This document shows, one piece after another, positions 1-10,301 of a stretch of 64,000 bases of DNA. The stretch comes from Coccinella septempunctata (lineage: Eukaryota > Arthropoda > Insecta > Coleoptera > Coccinellidae). A model generated the notes under the pieces. The model had not been told where the DNA came from. It did no database searches and saw only the letters and a list, made by a program, of their open reading frames with translations. The stretch is from contig NC_058198.1 of NCBI RefSeq assembly GCF_907165205.1, forward strand, positions 3,201,001 through 3,265,000, read 5' to 3'. Numbering within the stretch: the stretch's first letter is position 1; the number at the start of each line of letters is the position of its first letter. Both the position numbers and the translations under genes were made by a program.

Positions 1-343
1 AGCCCAGCTCTGACAGGGACAAGACTGTTCTCCAAGACCCCTCAGGGAGATCCCTTGGCAGCCCAGCCCTAGAAGGAACAAGACTGTTCTCCAAGACCCC
101 TCAGGGAGATCCCTTGGCAGCCCAGCCCTAGAAGGAACGAGACTGTTCTCCAAGACCCCTCAGGGAGATCCCTTGGCAGCCCAGTCCTAGAAGGGACAAG
201 ACTGTTCTCCAAGACCCCTCAGGGAGATCCCTTGGCAGCCCAGTCCTAGAAGGGACAAGACTGTTCTCCAAGACCCCACAGGGAGATCCCTTGGCAGCCC
301 AGCCCTGAAAGAGGAAAGACTGTTCTCCAAGACCCCTCAGTCA
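1..343. repeat. 59-bp tandem minisatellite, about 5.8 copies, cut by window start
   Basis: The stretch repeats a GC-richer unit with a period of 59 bp; copies begin near 2, 61, 120, 179, 238 and 297. Each unit contains AAGACTGTTCTCCAAGACCC and ends with AGGGAGATCCCTTGGCAG, which has a small dyad (AGGGA..TCCCT). Copies differ by only a few substitutions, so the array is young or homogenised. The last copy stops after CCCCTCAG at about 340. Since 59 is not a multiple of 3, a repeated protein domain is unlikely. The left end is outside the window. Confidence 0.95.
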
Positions 344-1018
344 ATTCTTTTCTTCGCAATTTTTTTGCAAATGCAGCTGGGTGTTTGCCTGAAATCGAAA
401 GTTATACTTTTCATATTCGAAACTAATATGAATATCCATAATGTTCAAGGAAAATTCTAAGCAATTAATTTATAATAAAATTCAAACAGAATTAGTTACT
501 TTCCGGATTATTTTGATATGTTTGTAAAGGATTGAATAATTAAATAATTCATTTCATCCCTCCTGTTTTTTGGGTCCTTATTCGATTATCAGGATTCGAA
601 CTGGAGAAATTGCCGAAGAATTCATTTTCATTACTGAGATTGTCCTTAGATAGTTCGCAATCGTGCATATATCACTTTCTCTTGAGACAATATTTTATAA
701 TTTAGAGCAGTACGTCACATATTTTGCAATTCAGTTAATTGAAAATGCCTCACGTGGAATAAAGCCCTTTTTCTATTATTGATTTCTTCCCAGATTTCCT
801 AAATGCTTTTATAATGAACGTAAACAACCCAGCTTATCTTTTACAATCACCTTTTTACAACTCAAGACCGGTAGGTACTAACAATTTGACCGATATTCCC
901 AGAAAGGGTCTCAACGATCATTGCATTTCTGAAAAATAATTTAAACGAAGTGAAAACACATTGAGGTGGACAATTTGCAATTAAGGTATCTACTTATCCC
1001 CACCACCTATGCTTCAAG
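344..1018. other. intergenic, nothing recognised
   Basis: AT-rich sequence between the minisatellite and the promoter of the Nudix gene. No ORF, RNA gene or repeat that I can support on either strand. Confidence 0.6.
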
Positions 1019-1019
1019 C

Positions 1020-1055
1020 TTATATATCGGAAGAGCTTGACTGATGCTTCAGTTG
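1020..1055 (+). promoter_or_regulatory. TATA box plus initiator, putative core promoter of the Nudix gene
   Basis: TATATAT at 1021-1027 is followed by TCAGTT at 1049-1054, a match to the arthropod initiator TCAGT. If the A at 1051 is +1, the TATA box starts at -30, the canonical spacing. The next strong signals downstream are splice donors and acceptors on the same strand that lead to the Nudix coding exon, so I assign this promoter to that gene. No transcript data are available, so the assignment is inference. Confidence 0.5.
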
Positions 1056-1334
1056 TGATTTGAATATAGTGTCATCGTTAGATTCTCTTTTTGAGCTTCA
1101 ACTTTCAACTAGATACTATTCGATTTCGTTGGTGAATACCAGTTGGTTTATTTCTTCGTGTGAGTATAAATGGACCCTTATATTTTTCAAACAGTGTATT
1201 TTAGGATCAAAAATGGAAGCAACAATATAACAGATTGATTTTTTTTTTCAGGAACCTGACCAAATTTTTGTGAATCTTCAAATATCGCCCTAGAGGAGAT
1301 CCTATCAGCAAGTCTTCAAACGTTTAGATAATTC
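1051..1334 (+). other. putative 5' UTR exons of the Nudix gene (1051-1159 and 1252-1334)
   Basis: A GTGAGT donor begins at 1160. A long T run ending in CAG (AG at 1250-1251) is an acceptor, and a second GTGAGT donor begins at 1335. Together they define two small exons separated by a 92-bp intron. The second exon contains no ATG. The matching acceptor is the CCCCACAG ending at 3780, four bases before the Nudix start codon. The exon chain is inferred from splice motifs only. Confidence 0.45.
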
Positions 1335-3780
1335 GTGAGTATTGACTTATTCCTTTACACTTAGATAATTATGATGATTTTATCGATAATGTAAATATTA
1401 TTGGAACCTATCAAGCGGATGAGAGTATGCGTAGCCGTAAATTATGCAGTTCGATAATTGACATAGTTGAAATATTTATCGGGATTTTTCATTAGATTGA
1501 TTGTTAAATTTTCTGCATGGAATTCTTCCTAAATCCCAATACTCGTGAATATTACCCATATAATACGAGAGAATTTTTTTTTCATCAAAATGGTTTAGTT
1601 CTACTCGAATATTTTAAACCACATTATTATGTACTTAAAATTCTTTACCTTGTATTTCTTGTGTTCTCGAAATTTTTTGACAAAAATTATTAACTCGCCA
1701 TTCTTAAGGTTGCACATCACCTGAAAATAAATACAAATTTCAAATTATTTGAAGGAAATGAAATGATTGAAGTGAAAAATGTTGCTACATGAAATTTTAT
1801 ACGATCTTGTTGCAAACCTTCCACAGTATTGGTTAGGAAACATATCCAGAAAAGTCCAATTTTTTTTGTAATCAAATGCTTATTGTATTGTGTATTCTGA
1901 AGATTATAAAAAAAGCTATATAGTTCCAGATGTAGAAAAATTTCATTGAAAATTCGTAAGATTCTTTACCGAAAAATGTATACCTGAGCTATAGTCGAAC
2001 AGAGAAAAACGCTGTCAATTCGCGAGGTTGGTTAAGGCTCCAGAAGATTCTTATTTCTATTGATACAAGCTGGGGTATTTTTTTGATTCAATTTTTTCAT
2101 TTGGAAAGGTCGATTTTGAAAAATTCATGTGAAATTAGCAGCATTAATCGAAATTGACGTGTTTCAAGTCGTGAATTTTCAAAATTTTAGGGGGTTTTTA
2201 AATTTTTGAGGATTCTTCGTTGAGAATACAACTAAAACAATTTATACCATCGTGACACGTTCGAATTCTGGCTGGGACAGAAAGAATTCAGACAACCGAT
2301 AAACGACTGGCATAGGTCCCCGTTTGTTTCTTCTACCCCATCCATTAACCGTCCCAGTTCAGTCCTGCGGTAGCCCGGTATCATCCCCTAATGAGATGGT
2401 GTATACCCTCGGTATCCAACGAGATGAAATTAAACTATTAACGAGGAATCGTGATTTCCAACGTCGGACGGACGTAAGCGGCAGATTATGCGTGCGGGCC
2501 TGATTGCAGAACATCCAGGACACAAGTTCAACTTAAAAACGAAACATGAGGAATTGCGGAAGGACTCGGAGAGCCGCAGTGCAGCCAGGATCTTCGGCGG
2601 TGCGCGCAAGCCCAACGTCAGATTGTGGGACGCAATTGTTGTAAAACAGGCGGCGATCTCCAGGGTGCACTCTTTCGCATTCTGGACATACTTTTCGGGA
2701 ACTTTTCCCCCCATTACCCTTAGAGAAATTTATACTTCACGAGAAACAGGACTTAGACAGTCTCTTCGTGGTCCCACGCATGAATCGGGAGTCGCTGCAT
2801 GAATTATTGAAATTGTAATTTTATGAACGGGGAGAACATTAGCTTAGTCAGATTTTTACGCGATGAACATTGAAATTTCCTCCACCTTGAATGTCTTCCA
2901 TTTATGCCTTGGCTGTTCAACACGAAAACGTTCCTCAGAATATCTGGGATGCTTGAAATTCCTCTAGGTTATTATTGGTTTTTCGTATTCGATCGAGATC
3001 TCATGAAGGGGATGCAGAAAAGTCATTTGTCGTCTCCAATTCGATACCTCTGACGTTTATACTTTGTATATCAATTTTCTACTCGAGGCTTAGTTTGGTT
3101 TCATATTCCTTTCACTAAAGGTCCACCAATAGATGAATTCATCAAGATCTCCCCTCAAATGTTGAATGCATTCAGAACTTATTCGCTAGAATTGAAATTC
3201 ACGAAAACCTCGCACAGAATATACTCGTAGGACTTTTAAATTAGTTTAGTATCAATCTCACATCAACGATTTCACTTGATTACATTTCATCTCATTAAAT
3301 TTCCATATACCAGCGATCCGATACAATTTCATTCGTTTCTATCCGATGAATTTCGGTTCGCATTAGTGCAATTTCGAATTAGTTGATACTAAATGACGAA
3401 TACGCTAGTTTCCATCAAGGAAGAGACGTACAGTAATGTTCGAGCCCTCCATACCGATACGTCATGCAGATATCGCCTTGTTATACAGAAACGTAGAAAT
3501 ACCGCCATCTTTCTCATGAAAAATGAAGAGGTCCAACAGCACGCTTAGTTAAAAGCAAACAACGCTTAAAGAATACGCAGGGAAGATGTATTGCTCAGGG
3601 AGATTACGCCATCCTGTCAGCGCTATGATAAAATCCCTTTGTTACATTCCGTTCATTATAACAAGTACACACCTAAATGTTGAAACCTTTTGTAATCAAG
3701 GATCGAACTAGCACAAGCCGTTTTAACATTTGGAATCGAAAAATTTCGTGTTTTTCCTAATTCTCTATTTTTCCCCACAG
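1335..3780 (+). other. large 5' intron of the Nudix gene, with a GC-richer island at about 2250-2810
   Basis: Between the GTGAGT donor at 1335 and the acceptor ending at 3780 most sequence is AT-rich and featureless. Positions 2250-2810 stand out with higher GC and many CpG dinucleotides, and are open in two antisense frames (94 codons minus, 104 codons plus). Neither translation resembles a family I know. It could be an old mobile-element fragment or an intronic regulatory block. Confidence 0.4.
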
Positions 3781-3784
3781 CACA

Positions 3785-4246
3785 ATGGTAAAGGATAAGT
3801 CAAAGGTCATTCGCACGTACGACAGTGAGGGCTTCAAGCTTAGGGCATCCTGTATATGTGTACGGTCTGAGGAGGCTCTCGAAGTCCTTCTGATATCCTC
3901 AACTGGCAAACCGGGAATGTGGAAATTGCCCGGAGGTGGACTGGAGCCTGGAGAAGAGTCCCGTGCAGCTGCATCCAGGGAGGTCCTGGAGGAGGCTGGT
4001 GTTGTCGGCATTCTGGGAAGGAGCCTGGGAGTGTTCGAGAATCCGGAGCAGAAGGAGAGGACAGAAGTTTATGTTATGATCGTGACCCAGGAACTGGATG
4101 AATGGGAAGAGTCTATTGATAGGAATAGGAAGAGGCAATGGTTTCGTATAGAAGAAGCCATCGAAAAGGTAGCTCTCTATAAACCGTTACAGCGTAATTA
4201 TCTTCAAGAATTATGCCCATCGAAGATTATGCAAACACTCGCTTGA
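3785..4246 (+). CDS. Aps: diphosphoinositol polyphosphate phosphohydrolase, Nudix family (Aps/DIPP-like), 153 aa
   Basis: Seen: an intact ORF in one exon whose ATG lies four bases after a clear acceptor (CCCCACAG, ends 3780). A complete Nudix box (G-x5-E-x7-R-E-U-x-E-E-x-G-U) runs from G51 through E57, R65, E66, E69, E70, G72 and V73, preceded by the WKLPGGG strand. After it come GVFEN, RTEVYVM and TQELDEWEES and then KRQWF, the arrangement of DIPP/Aps proteins. Known of the family: these cytosolic enzymes remove the beta-phosphate from PP-InsP5 and (PP)2-InsP4 and also cleave diadenosine polyphosphates, using metal bound by the Nudix glutamates. Length is usual for the family. No signal peptide or membrane segment. 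The start is supported by family alignment (basic VKDK leader before the Nudix fold). It is convergent with Rap1 about 10 kb away. Alternative: another small Nudix paralogue, but the C-terminal half favours DIPP. Confidence 0.93.
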   Translation: MVKDKSKVIRTYDSEGFKLRASCICVRSEEALEVLLISSTGKPGMWKLPGGGLEPGEESRAAASREVLEEAGVVGILGRSLGVFENPEQKERTEVYVMIVTQELDEWEESIDRNRKRQWFRIEEAIEKVALYKPLQRNYLQELCPSKIMQTLA

Positions 4247-4280
4247 TCTCTGTTCATCTATTTATTTATCCATTGTTCTC

Positions 4281-4417
4281 ATTAAACATTCCATTGTAAT
4301 TATCCATCCATTATATAAAGCTTTGTTACAAATTTTTGGCATTTCCTTTCAAAATTATTTATTACCTCAAATATATACCCTCATTACCAAAAAAACTTCA
4401 ATATTTCCAAAAATAAA
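4281..4417 (+). promoter_or_regulatory. candidate polyadenylation signals of the Nudix gene
   Basis: ATTAAA at 4281-4286 lies about 35 nt after the stop codon and AATAAA at 4412-4417 about 165 nt after it. Either could end the transcript. The second has the stronger hexamer. Confidence 0.45.
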
Positions 4418-4460
4418 GATTCTGAATTCAGAGATAAATCCATCTAGGCTCTATCTACCA

Positions 4461-4493
4461 GAGATAACTCCTTGGATTTAGACGAGTTATCTC
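4461..4493. repeat. perfect 10-bp inverted repeat 3' of the Nudix gene
   Basis: GAGATAACTC at 4461-4470 and GAGTTATCTC at 4484-4493 form a perfect stem with a 13-nt loop. Shorter complementary pieces (AGATTCTGA near 4418 and TCAGAATCT near 4492) extend the symmetry outward. It lies just beyond the likely poly(A) site, so a transcript role is uncertain. Confidence 0.6.
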
Positions 4494-4499
4494 AGAATC

Positions 4500-5270
4500 T
4501 CATTTTATGTCTTGAGTGATGAAGAATGCAATTTTGATGTAGGGCATATGATTTGGAAGGCTCAAATCAAACCTACTTCAGGGCAGAATCTATTAGTGTA
4601 ATATTCAGTGAATGTATTTTTACATGATGTGCCATCTTGTTAGTAACATGCATTTCCCCTAATTCTGGTTAAAAATTTCAAATGGAAACTACAAAGAGAT
4701 ATGCAGCTTATGGATATCCAGTAAAATAAATGGTAAAAGGGTGGAAGAGTTGATTGGGACCAACTTTTCATAGAGCTAAAGTAAAATTGAATTGTCTCCG
4801 AGCATATAGTCTGAGTTGCCTCAACCCTTTTGTAACGAGAAAAGTTTTTTCTATAAACTAATTTCGTATTCCCATACATAAATCACCAGATAGTTCAAGG
4901 GAATTGCACAATGATTGTGAAGTATTAACGACATATAATTCATTCTGAAGTGCATTTTATATCGATTGAATAATGTGTTTTCTTTTTCGACATTACGTTA
5001 TTATTCATAAGATGAGCTAGTTTCCTAGCTATCTAACTGAATCCTTAGAATTGGATGTTCTAAGTTCAGTAAAATGGGAAAAGGAAAACGGAAAACATTA
5101 ATCTGAGGCACATTCCTCTTTTGATTGCTGGTGCATCGCGTCAATTAACATGCATGTACTATCGGTCAGAAGACGAAAGTGTCCCTGAATAGCATCATTT
5201 ATTTACCTTCATTTTAACCAACATATCATTCTATACTGTTATAATGAAACAATTTTTAGGTTATATCTAC
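4500..5270. other. intergenic, nothing recognised
   Basis: AT-rich, no supported ORF or repeat between the Nudix 3' end and the 175-bp repeats. Confidence 0.6.
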
Positions 5271-5274
5271 CAGA

Positions 5275-5740
5275 AAAATCATAGTAGATTTAAACGTGAT
5301 ACATAATCTGAAGAAGCAACCTTTCTTGTGATAAATCTCGACATTTCATCCACCCCGGCGCAACCGTTCGGTCTTGAGGAAGTTTTAACTGACCCCCATC
5401 TTTTTGGGAATTTTTCGGAGGTCAAATTTCGAGTAGTGTTTCTTCCAGGAAAATTATCGTAAAGCTGAATGTGATAAATATTCTGGAAGAGCAACTCTTC
5501 TTCTGATAAATCTGAGAACTTCGTCCATTTCGGCGCAACCGTTCGGTCTTGAGGAATTTTCTACTGACCTCATCTTTTTGAGAATTTTTCGAAGATCAGA
5601 TTGCGAGTAGTTTTTCTTCCAGGAAAATTATCGTAGATGTAAATGTGATACATATTCTGAAAAAGTAACTCTTCTAGTACTAAATCTGAGAACTTCATCC
5701 ATTTCGGTACCACCGTTCGTTCTTGACGAATTCTCAAGTG
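5275..5740. repeat. 175-bp tandem repeat, about 2.7 diverged copies
   Basis: Equivalent positions recur at about 5278, 5453 and 5628. Shared landmarks are AAATTATCGTA, a GATAAATCT-like segment, CATCCATTTCGGCGCAACCG and TTCTTCCAGGAAAATTATCG. The copies carry many substitutions and are older than the neighbouring satellite. The third copy breaks off where the 494-bp satellite begins near 5737. Confidence 0.85.
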
Positions 5741-8735
5741 AAATTCGCAATTTTTGAAAAATGCCATTTCCAGGATGAAAATCTAAACGGAGAGAGATAG
5801 GCCGTCGGGAATACTTGCAATAGATTCAGCGTGTTGGAAAACCTATATTTTCATACCAAAATTTCAAATATCTGGCCTTGTTTAGGAGAAAATAATTTTT
5901 TTTGTTTTTCCACTTTTCATTTTCGAGTTGACTTCGAAGAGCTCTCTGGAGTGCAATTCTCTATTGAATCATCAACTGTTTGGTTTTCCAGAATCTTCGG
6001 AACAGATTTTATGCGCTCCATATCCTAGGATAGTAATAGAACATCCTGATATTTAGACAGAGTAGCAAATAGGTCATTTTAGGGGGGTCTAACCCCTTGC
6101 TCATTTTTGACCCAAAAATTCGAAATTTTCGAAATCGAGTTTTTGTGCTAGGGTGGAAGCCTAGGCAACGCTGATTACATAACCGAAAATCCCATTTGGA
6201 TCAGACGAATATAGCAGGAGATATCGCAGAGTGAAAATTGCAAATTTTTCAAAAATGCCATTTCCAAGATGAAAATCTAAACGAACAGAGATAGGCTCTC
6301 GAAATTGCTTGAAATAGATTCAGCGTGTTCGAAAACCTATATTTCCATACCAAAATTTCAAATATCTGGCCCAGTTTGAGAGAAAATAATTTTTTTTATT
6401 TTTCCACTTTTCATTTTCGAGTTGACTTCGAAGAGCTCTCTGGAGTGCAATTCTCTGTTGAAGCATCAACTGTTTGGTTTTCCAGAATCTTCGGAACAGA
6501 TTTTATGCGCTCCATATCCTAGGATAGTAATAGAACATCCTGATATTTAGACAGAGTAGCAAATAGGTCATTTTAGGGGGGTCTAACCCCTTGCTCATTT
6601 TTGACCCAAAAATTCGAAATTTTCGAAATCGAGTTTTTGTGCTAGGGTGGAAGCCTAGGCAACGCTGATTACATAACCGAAAATCCCATTTGGATCAGAC
6701 GAATATAGCAGGAGATATCGCAGAGTGAAAATTGCAAATTTTTCAAAAATGCCATTTCCAAGATGAAAATCTAAACGAACAGAGATAGGCTCTCGAAATT
6801 GCTTGAAATAGATTCAGCGTGTTCGAAAACCTATATTTCCATACCAAAATTTCAAATATCTGGCCCAGTTTAAGAGAAAATAATTTTTTTTATTTTTCCA
6901 CTTTTCATTTTCGAGTTGACTTCGAAGAGCTCTCTGGAGTGCAATTCTCTGTTGAAGCATCAACTGTTTGGTTTTCCAGAATCTTCGGAACAGATTCTAT
7001 GCTCTCCATATCCTAGGATAGTAATAGAACATCCTGATTTTAAGACAGAGTAGCAAATAGGTCATTTTAGGGGGGTCTAACCCCTTGCTCATTTTTGACC
7101 CAAAAATTCGAAATTTTTTTAATCGAGTTTTTGTGCTAGGGTGGAAGCCTAGGCAACGCTGATTATATAACCGAAAATCCCATTTGGATCAGACGAATAT
7201 AGCAGGAGATATCGCAGATTGAAAATTGCAAATTTTTCAAAAATGCCATTTCCAAGATGAAAATCTAAACGAACGGAGATAGGCTCTCGAAATTGCTTGA
7301 AATAGATTCAGCGTATTCGAAAACCTATATTTCCATACCAAAATTTCAAATATCTGGCCCTGTTTAAGAGAAAATAATTTTTCTTGTTTTTCCACTTTTC
7401 ATTTTCGAGTTGACTTCGAAGCGCTCTCTGGAGTGCAATTCTCTGTTGAAGCATCAACTGTTTGGTTTTCCAGAATCTTCGGAACAGATTCTATGCTCTC
7501 CATATCCTAGGATAGTAATAGAACATCCTGATTTTCAGACAGAGTAGCAAATAGGTCATTTTAGGGGGGTCTAACCCCTTGCTCATTTTTGACCCAAAAA
7601 TTCGAAATTTTTTAAATCGAGTTTTTGTGCTAGGGTGGAAGCCTAGGCAACGCTGATTATATAACCGAAAATCCCATTTGGATCAGACGAATATAGCAGG
7701 AGATATTGCAGATTGAAAATTGCAAATTTTTCAAAAATGCCATTTCCGAGATGAAAATCTTAACGAACGGAGATAGGCTCTCGAAATTGCTTGAAATAGA
7801 TTCAGCGTGTTCGAAAACCTATATTTCCATACCAAAATTTCAAATATCTGGCCCTGTTTAAGAGAAAATAATTTTTCTTGTTTTTCCACTTTTCATTTTC
7901 GAGTTGACTTTGAAGCGCTCTTCGGAGTGCAATTCTCTGTTGAAGCATCAACTGTTTGGTTTTCCAGAATCTTCGGAACAGATTCTATGCTCTCCATATC
8001 CTAGGATAGTAATAGAACATCCTGATTTTCAGACAGAGTAGCAAATAGGTCATTTTAGGGGGGTCTAACCCCTTGCTCATTTTTGACCCAAAAATTCGAA
8101 AATTTCGAAATCGAGTTTTTGTGCTAGGGTGAAAGCCTAGGCAACGCTGATTATATAACCGAGAATCCCATTTGGATCAGACGAATATAGCAGGAGATAT
8201 CGCAGATTGAAAATTGCAAATTTTTCAAAAATGCCATTTCCAAGATGAAAATCTAAACGAACGGAGATAGGCTCTCGAAATTGCTTGAAATATATTCCGC
8301 GTGTTCGAAAACCTATATTTCCATACCAAAATTTCGAATATCTGGCACTGTTTAGGAGAAAATAATTTTTTTTGTTTTTCCACTTTTCATTTTCGAGTTG
8401 ACTTCGAAGAGCTCTCTGGAGTGCAATTCTCTATTGAATCATCAACTGTTTGGTTTTCTAGAATCTTCAAAACAAATTCTATGCACTCCATATCCTAGGA
8501 CAGTAATGGAACATCTTGATTTTTAGACATAGTAGCAAATAGGTCATTTTTGGGGGGTCTAACCCCTTGCTCATTTTTGACCCAAAAAATCGAGATTTTT
8601 GAAATCGAGTTTTTGTGCTAGGGTGGAAGCCTAGGCAACGCTGATTATAGAACCGGAAATCCCAATTGGATCAGATGAATATAACAGGAGATATCGCAGA
8701 TTGAAAATTGCAAATTTTTCAAAAATGCCATTTTT
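5737..8735. repeat. 494-bp satellite, array 1, six monomers
   Basis: The phase marker ATTGCAA recurs about every 494 bp (near 5745, 6235, 6729, 7223, 7717, 8211 and 8705). Each monomer carries GGGGGGTCTAACCCCTTGCT, GGTGGAAGCCTAGGCAACGC, GGATCAGACGAATATAGCAG and GGAGATATCGCAGATTGAAA. Copies differ by a few percent by eye. The array starts and ends at almost the same point of the monomer, so it holds an integral number of units plus about 35 bp. Every monomer contains a 65-codon open frame, but 494 is not a multiple of 3 and no frame continues from unit to unit. Confidence 0.97.
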
Positions 8736-10250
8736 CGTATTGGAAAGAGGAGGCCAAATTATCCTACGATATTCCACTGATTTCATGCGAATAAAGGAAG
8801 ATTGAACTCTTGTTAAGCTTGTTCTTCGGTCCTTCCATTGAGTGTATGATTCGATAGTCTTAATGAAGCCTTTGATGAATGGAACAATATAATGATAAAA
8901 GTTCTTACGATTTGTGGCCACGTATCACTTGTTCCGATAAAATAAATGAACGTCTGCTAACTAGCCAGATACAACGTTCGAATCCACTAAAGAATTGCCA
9001 ACTTTCAGTGTTGTTCCATGAAGAGAATGAATTAGAACCTGCATGCCCATGTTCACCATTGGTGATTCTCTAGTAAGTAGCGATATTTATTGATTTTTCA
9101 ATCATTGATCCCAATTTTTGCGGTTCGAAATATTTCATAAAATCTCTTACTATCTTGAGCTCTTATCATTTACGAATTCTCTCATTCAACTGACAGCACT
9201 CAGTAAAATCAATTTGGGATTTTTCTCTTGAGTTTGAGTTGCAACGTTTATTCAGTCGTACGACTTATCCCCAGGAGTTCAAATCTCAAATCCATTGATT
9301 ACTTCCCAAAATGGAAAATAAAGTTTCATTTGTCGAGGTGTTCTAATACAATAGCTTCCCTCTCGCTTCTTTATAAAAGCATAGGGATCTTTTTGTATAG
9401 AAAACCCAAGACATGATCCTGCAATTGTTGAACCCAATACAAAAAAAGTTAGAAAATTAAAATTTTTCGACATTTCAAGTAATATGGTGTAATTCCAGAA
9501 TATGAGAATCAATTGCCAGTGCTCGCTTGATGTACTTGATGATAGATCAGTGTGAGCACGTGGGTGAAGGTTGGAAATAGTCATTTTATTTTCGTGAAAA
9601 ATCCTGCAGAATTCCAACACCGCTTGACTACCATAAAAAAAAATTAATTTCAACAAAAATGCAGAACCCATCGAATCAAAAACTTCCACTTCAAGTTCGT
9701 GCAGAATTTAAACGCCATCTGTCGGGTGGTTTCTGATTTGTTGCTTGTAGGTGGCTGTGATTTCAGAAAATCGTTTTTAATTCTCCCTAACTTTCCTGAA
9801 TGAATTTTTCGACATGTAGAAATGACTGTATAGGGTGTTGAGGAAGATACTGCGAAATTATCGTTGCTGCGTTTAGAAAATTGTAGGTATTCTTTGGTAT
9901 GTAATTCTTTATGTATTTTTATACGAGAGAATGAAAAAGTCACATGAAGAAATGGAATATCAATGAGCCAATATACTGCCAACATTCAATCCTACCGCCC
10001 TGGGGGAATATTTGATACGAGTTTCGATGAGTTCTTTCACGCAACGGTACGGCAAACGAGTGCAGGAAAGTTGCCATATGTGTCAAGAATTATTGATTAA
10101 TACCTTAATGAACTAGAGACCGCTATTCGATACTATAGTACCTATTACAAAGTGACGAAAATCAACTGAATGGGGATGAACAACGTGAACTTCCGCTATG
10201 CGGTAGGTATTTCTCACTCGATGCAAACAGGTTTTACCTGCGCCCATTCT
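8736..10250. other. intergenic, nothing recognised
   Basis: AT-rich sequence after satellite array 1. Two minus-strand ORFs (9279-9689 and 9650-9985) have no recognisable domain, and their composition looks like translated AT-rich non-coding DNA. Confidence 0.5.
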
Positions 10251-10251
10251 A

Positions 10252-10301
10252 GATGTAGGGCACAGACTACCCACCCCAGGTGGGTAGTCTGTGATGTAGG
10301 G
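10252..10301. repeat. 33-bp perfect palindrome flanked by 9-bp direct repeats
   Basis: Positions 10261-10275 (CACAGACTACCCACC) and 10279-10293 are perfect reverse complements with only CCA between them. GATGTAGGG occurs immediately before (10252-10260) and again at 10293-10301, overlapping the palindrome by one base. The layout looks like a tiny insertion with a target-site duplication, or a hairpin made by replication slippage. Confidence 0.85.

Noticed and set aside
585..605. tRNA B-box-like GGATTCGAACTGG (minus strand)
   Set aside because: The T-arm stem does not pair and no A box or acceptor stem is found at the right distance.
5831..8498. 65-codon plus-strand ORFs in every satellite monomer as genes
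   Set aside because: They repeat with the 494-bp satellite, have no start context or splice structure, and occur in all arrays with the same sequence. They are best explained by monomer similarity; kept only as a low-interest finding.
9279..9985. Two overlapping minus-strand ORFs of 136 and 111 codons
   Set aside because: Compositionally like translated AT-rich DNA, with no domain and no conserved motif.
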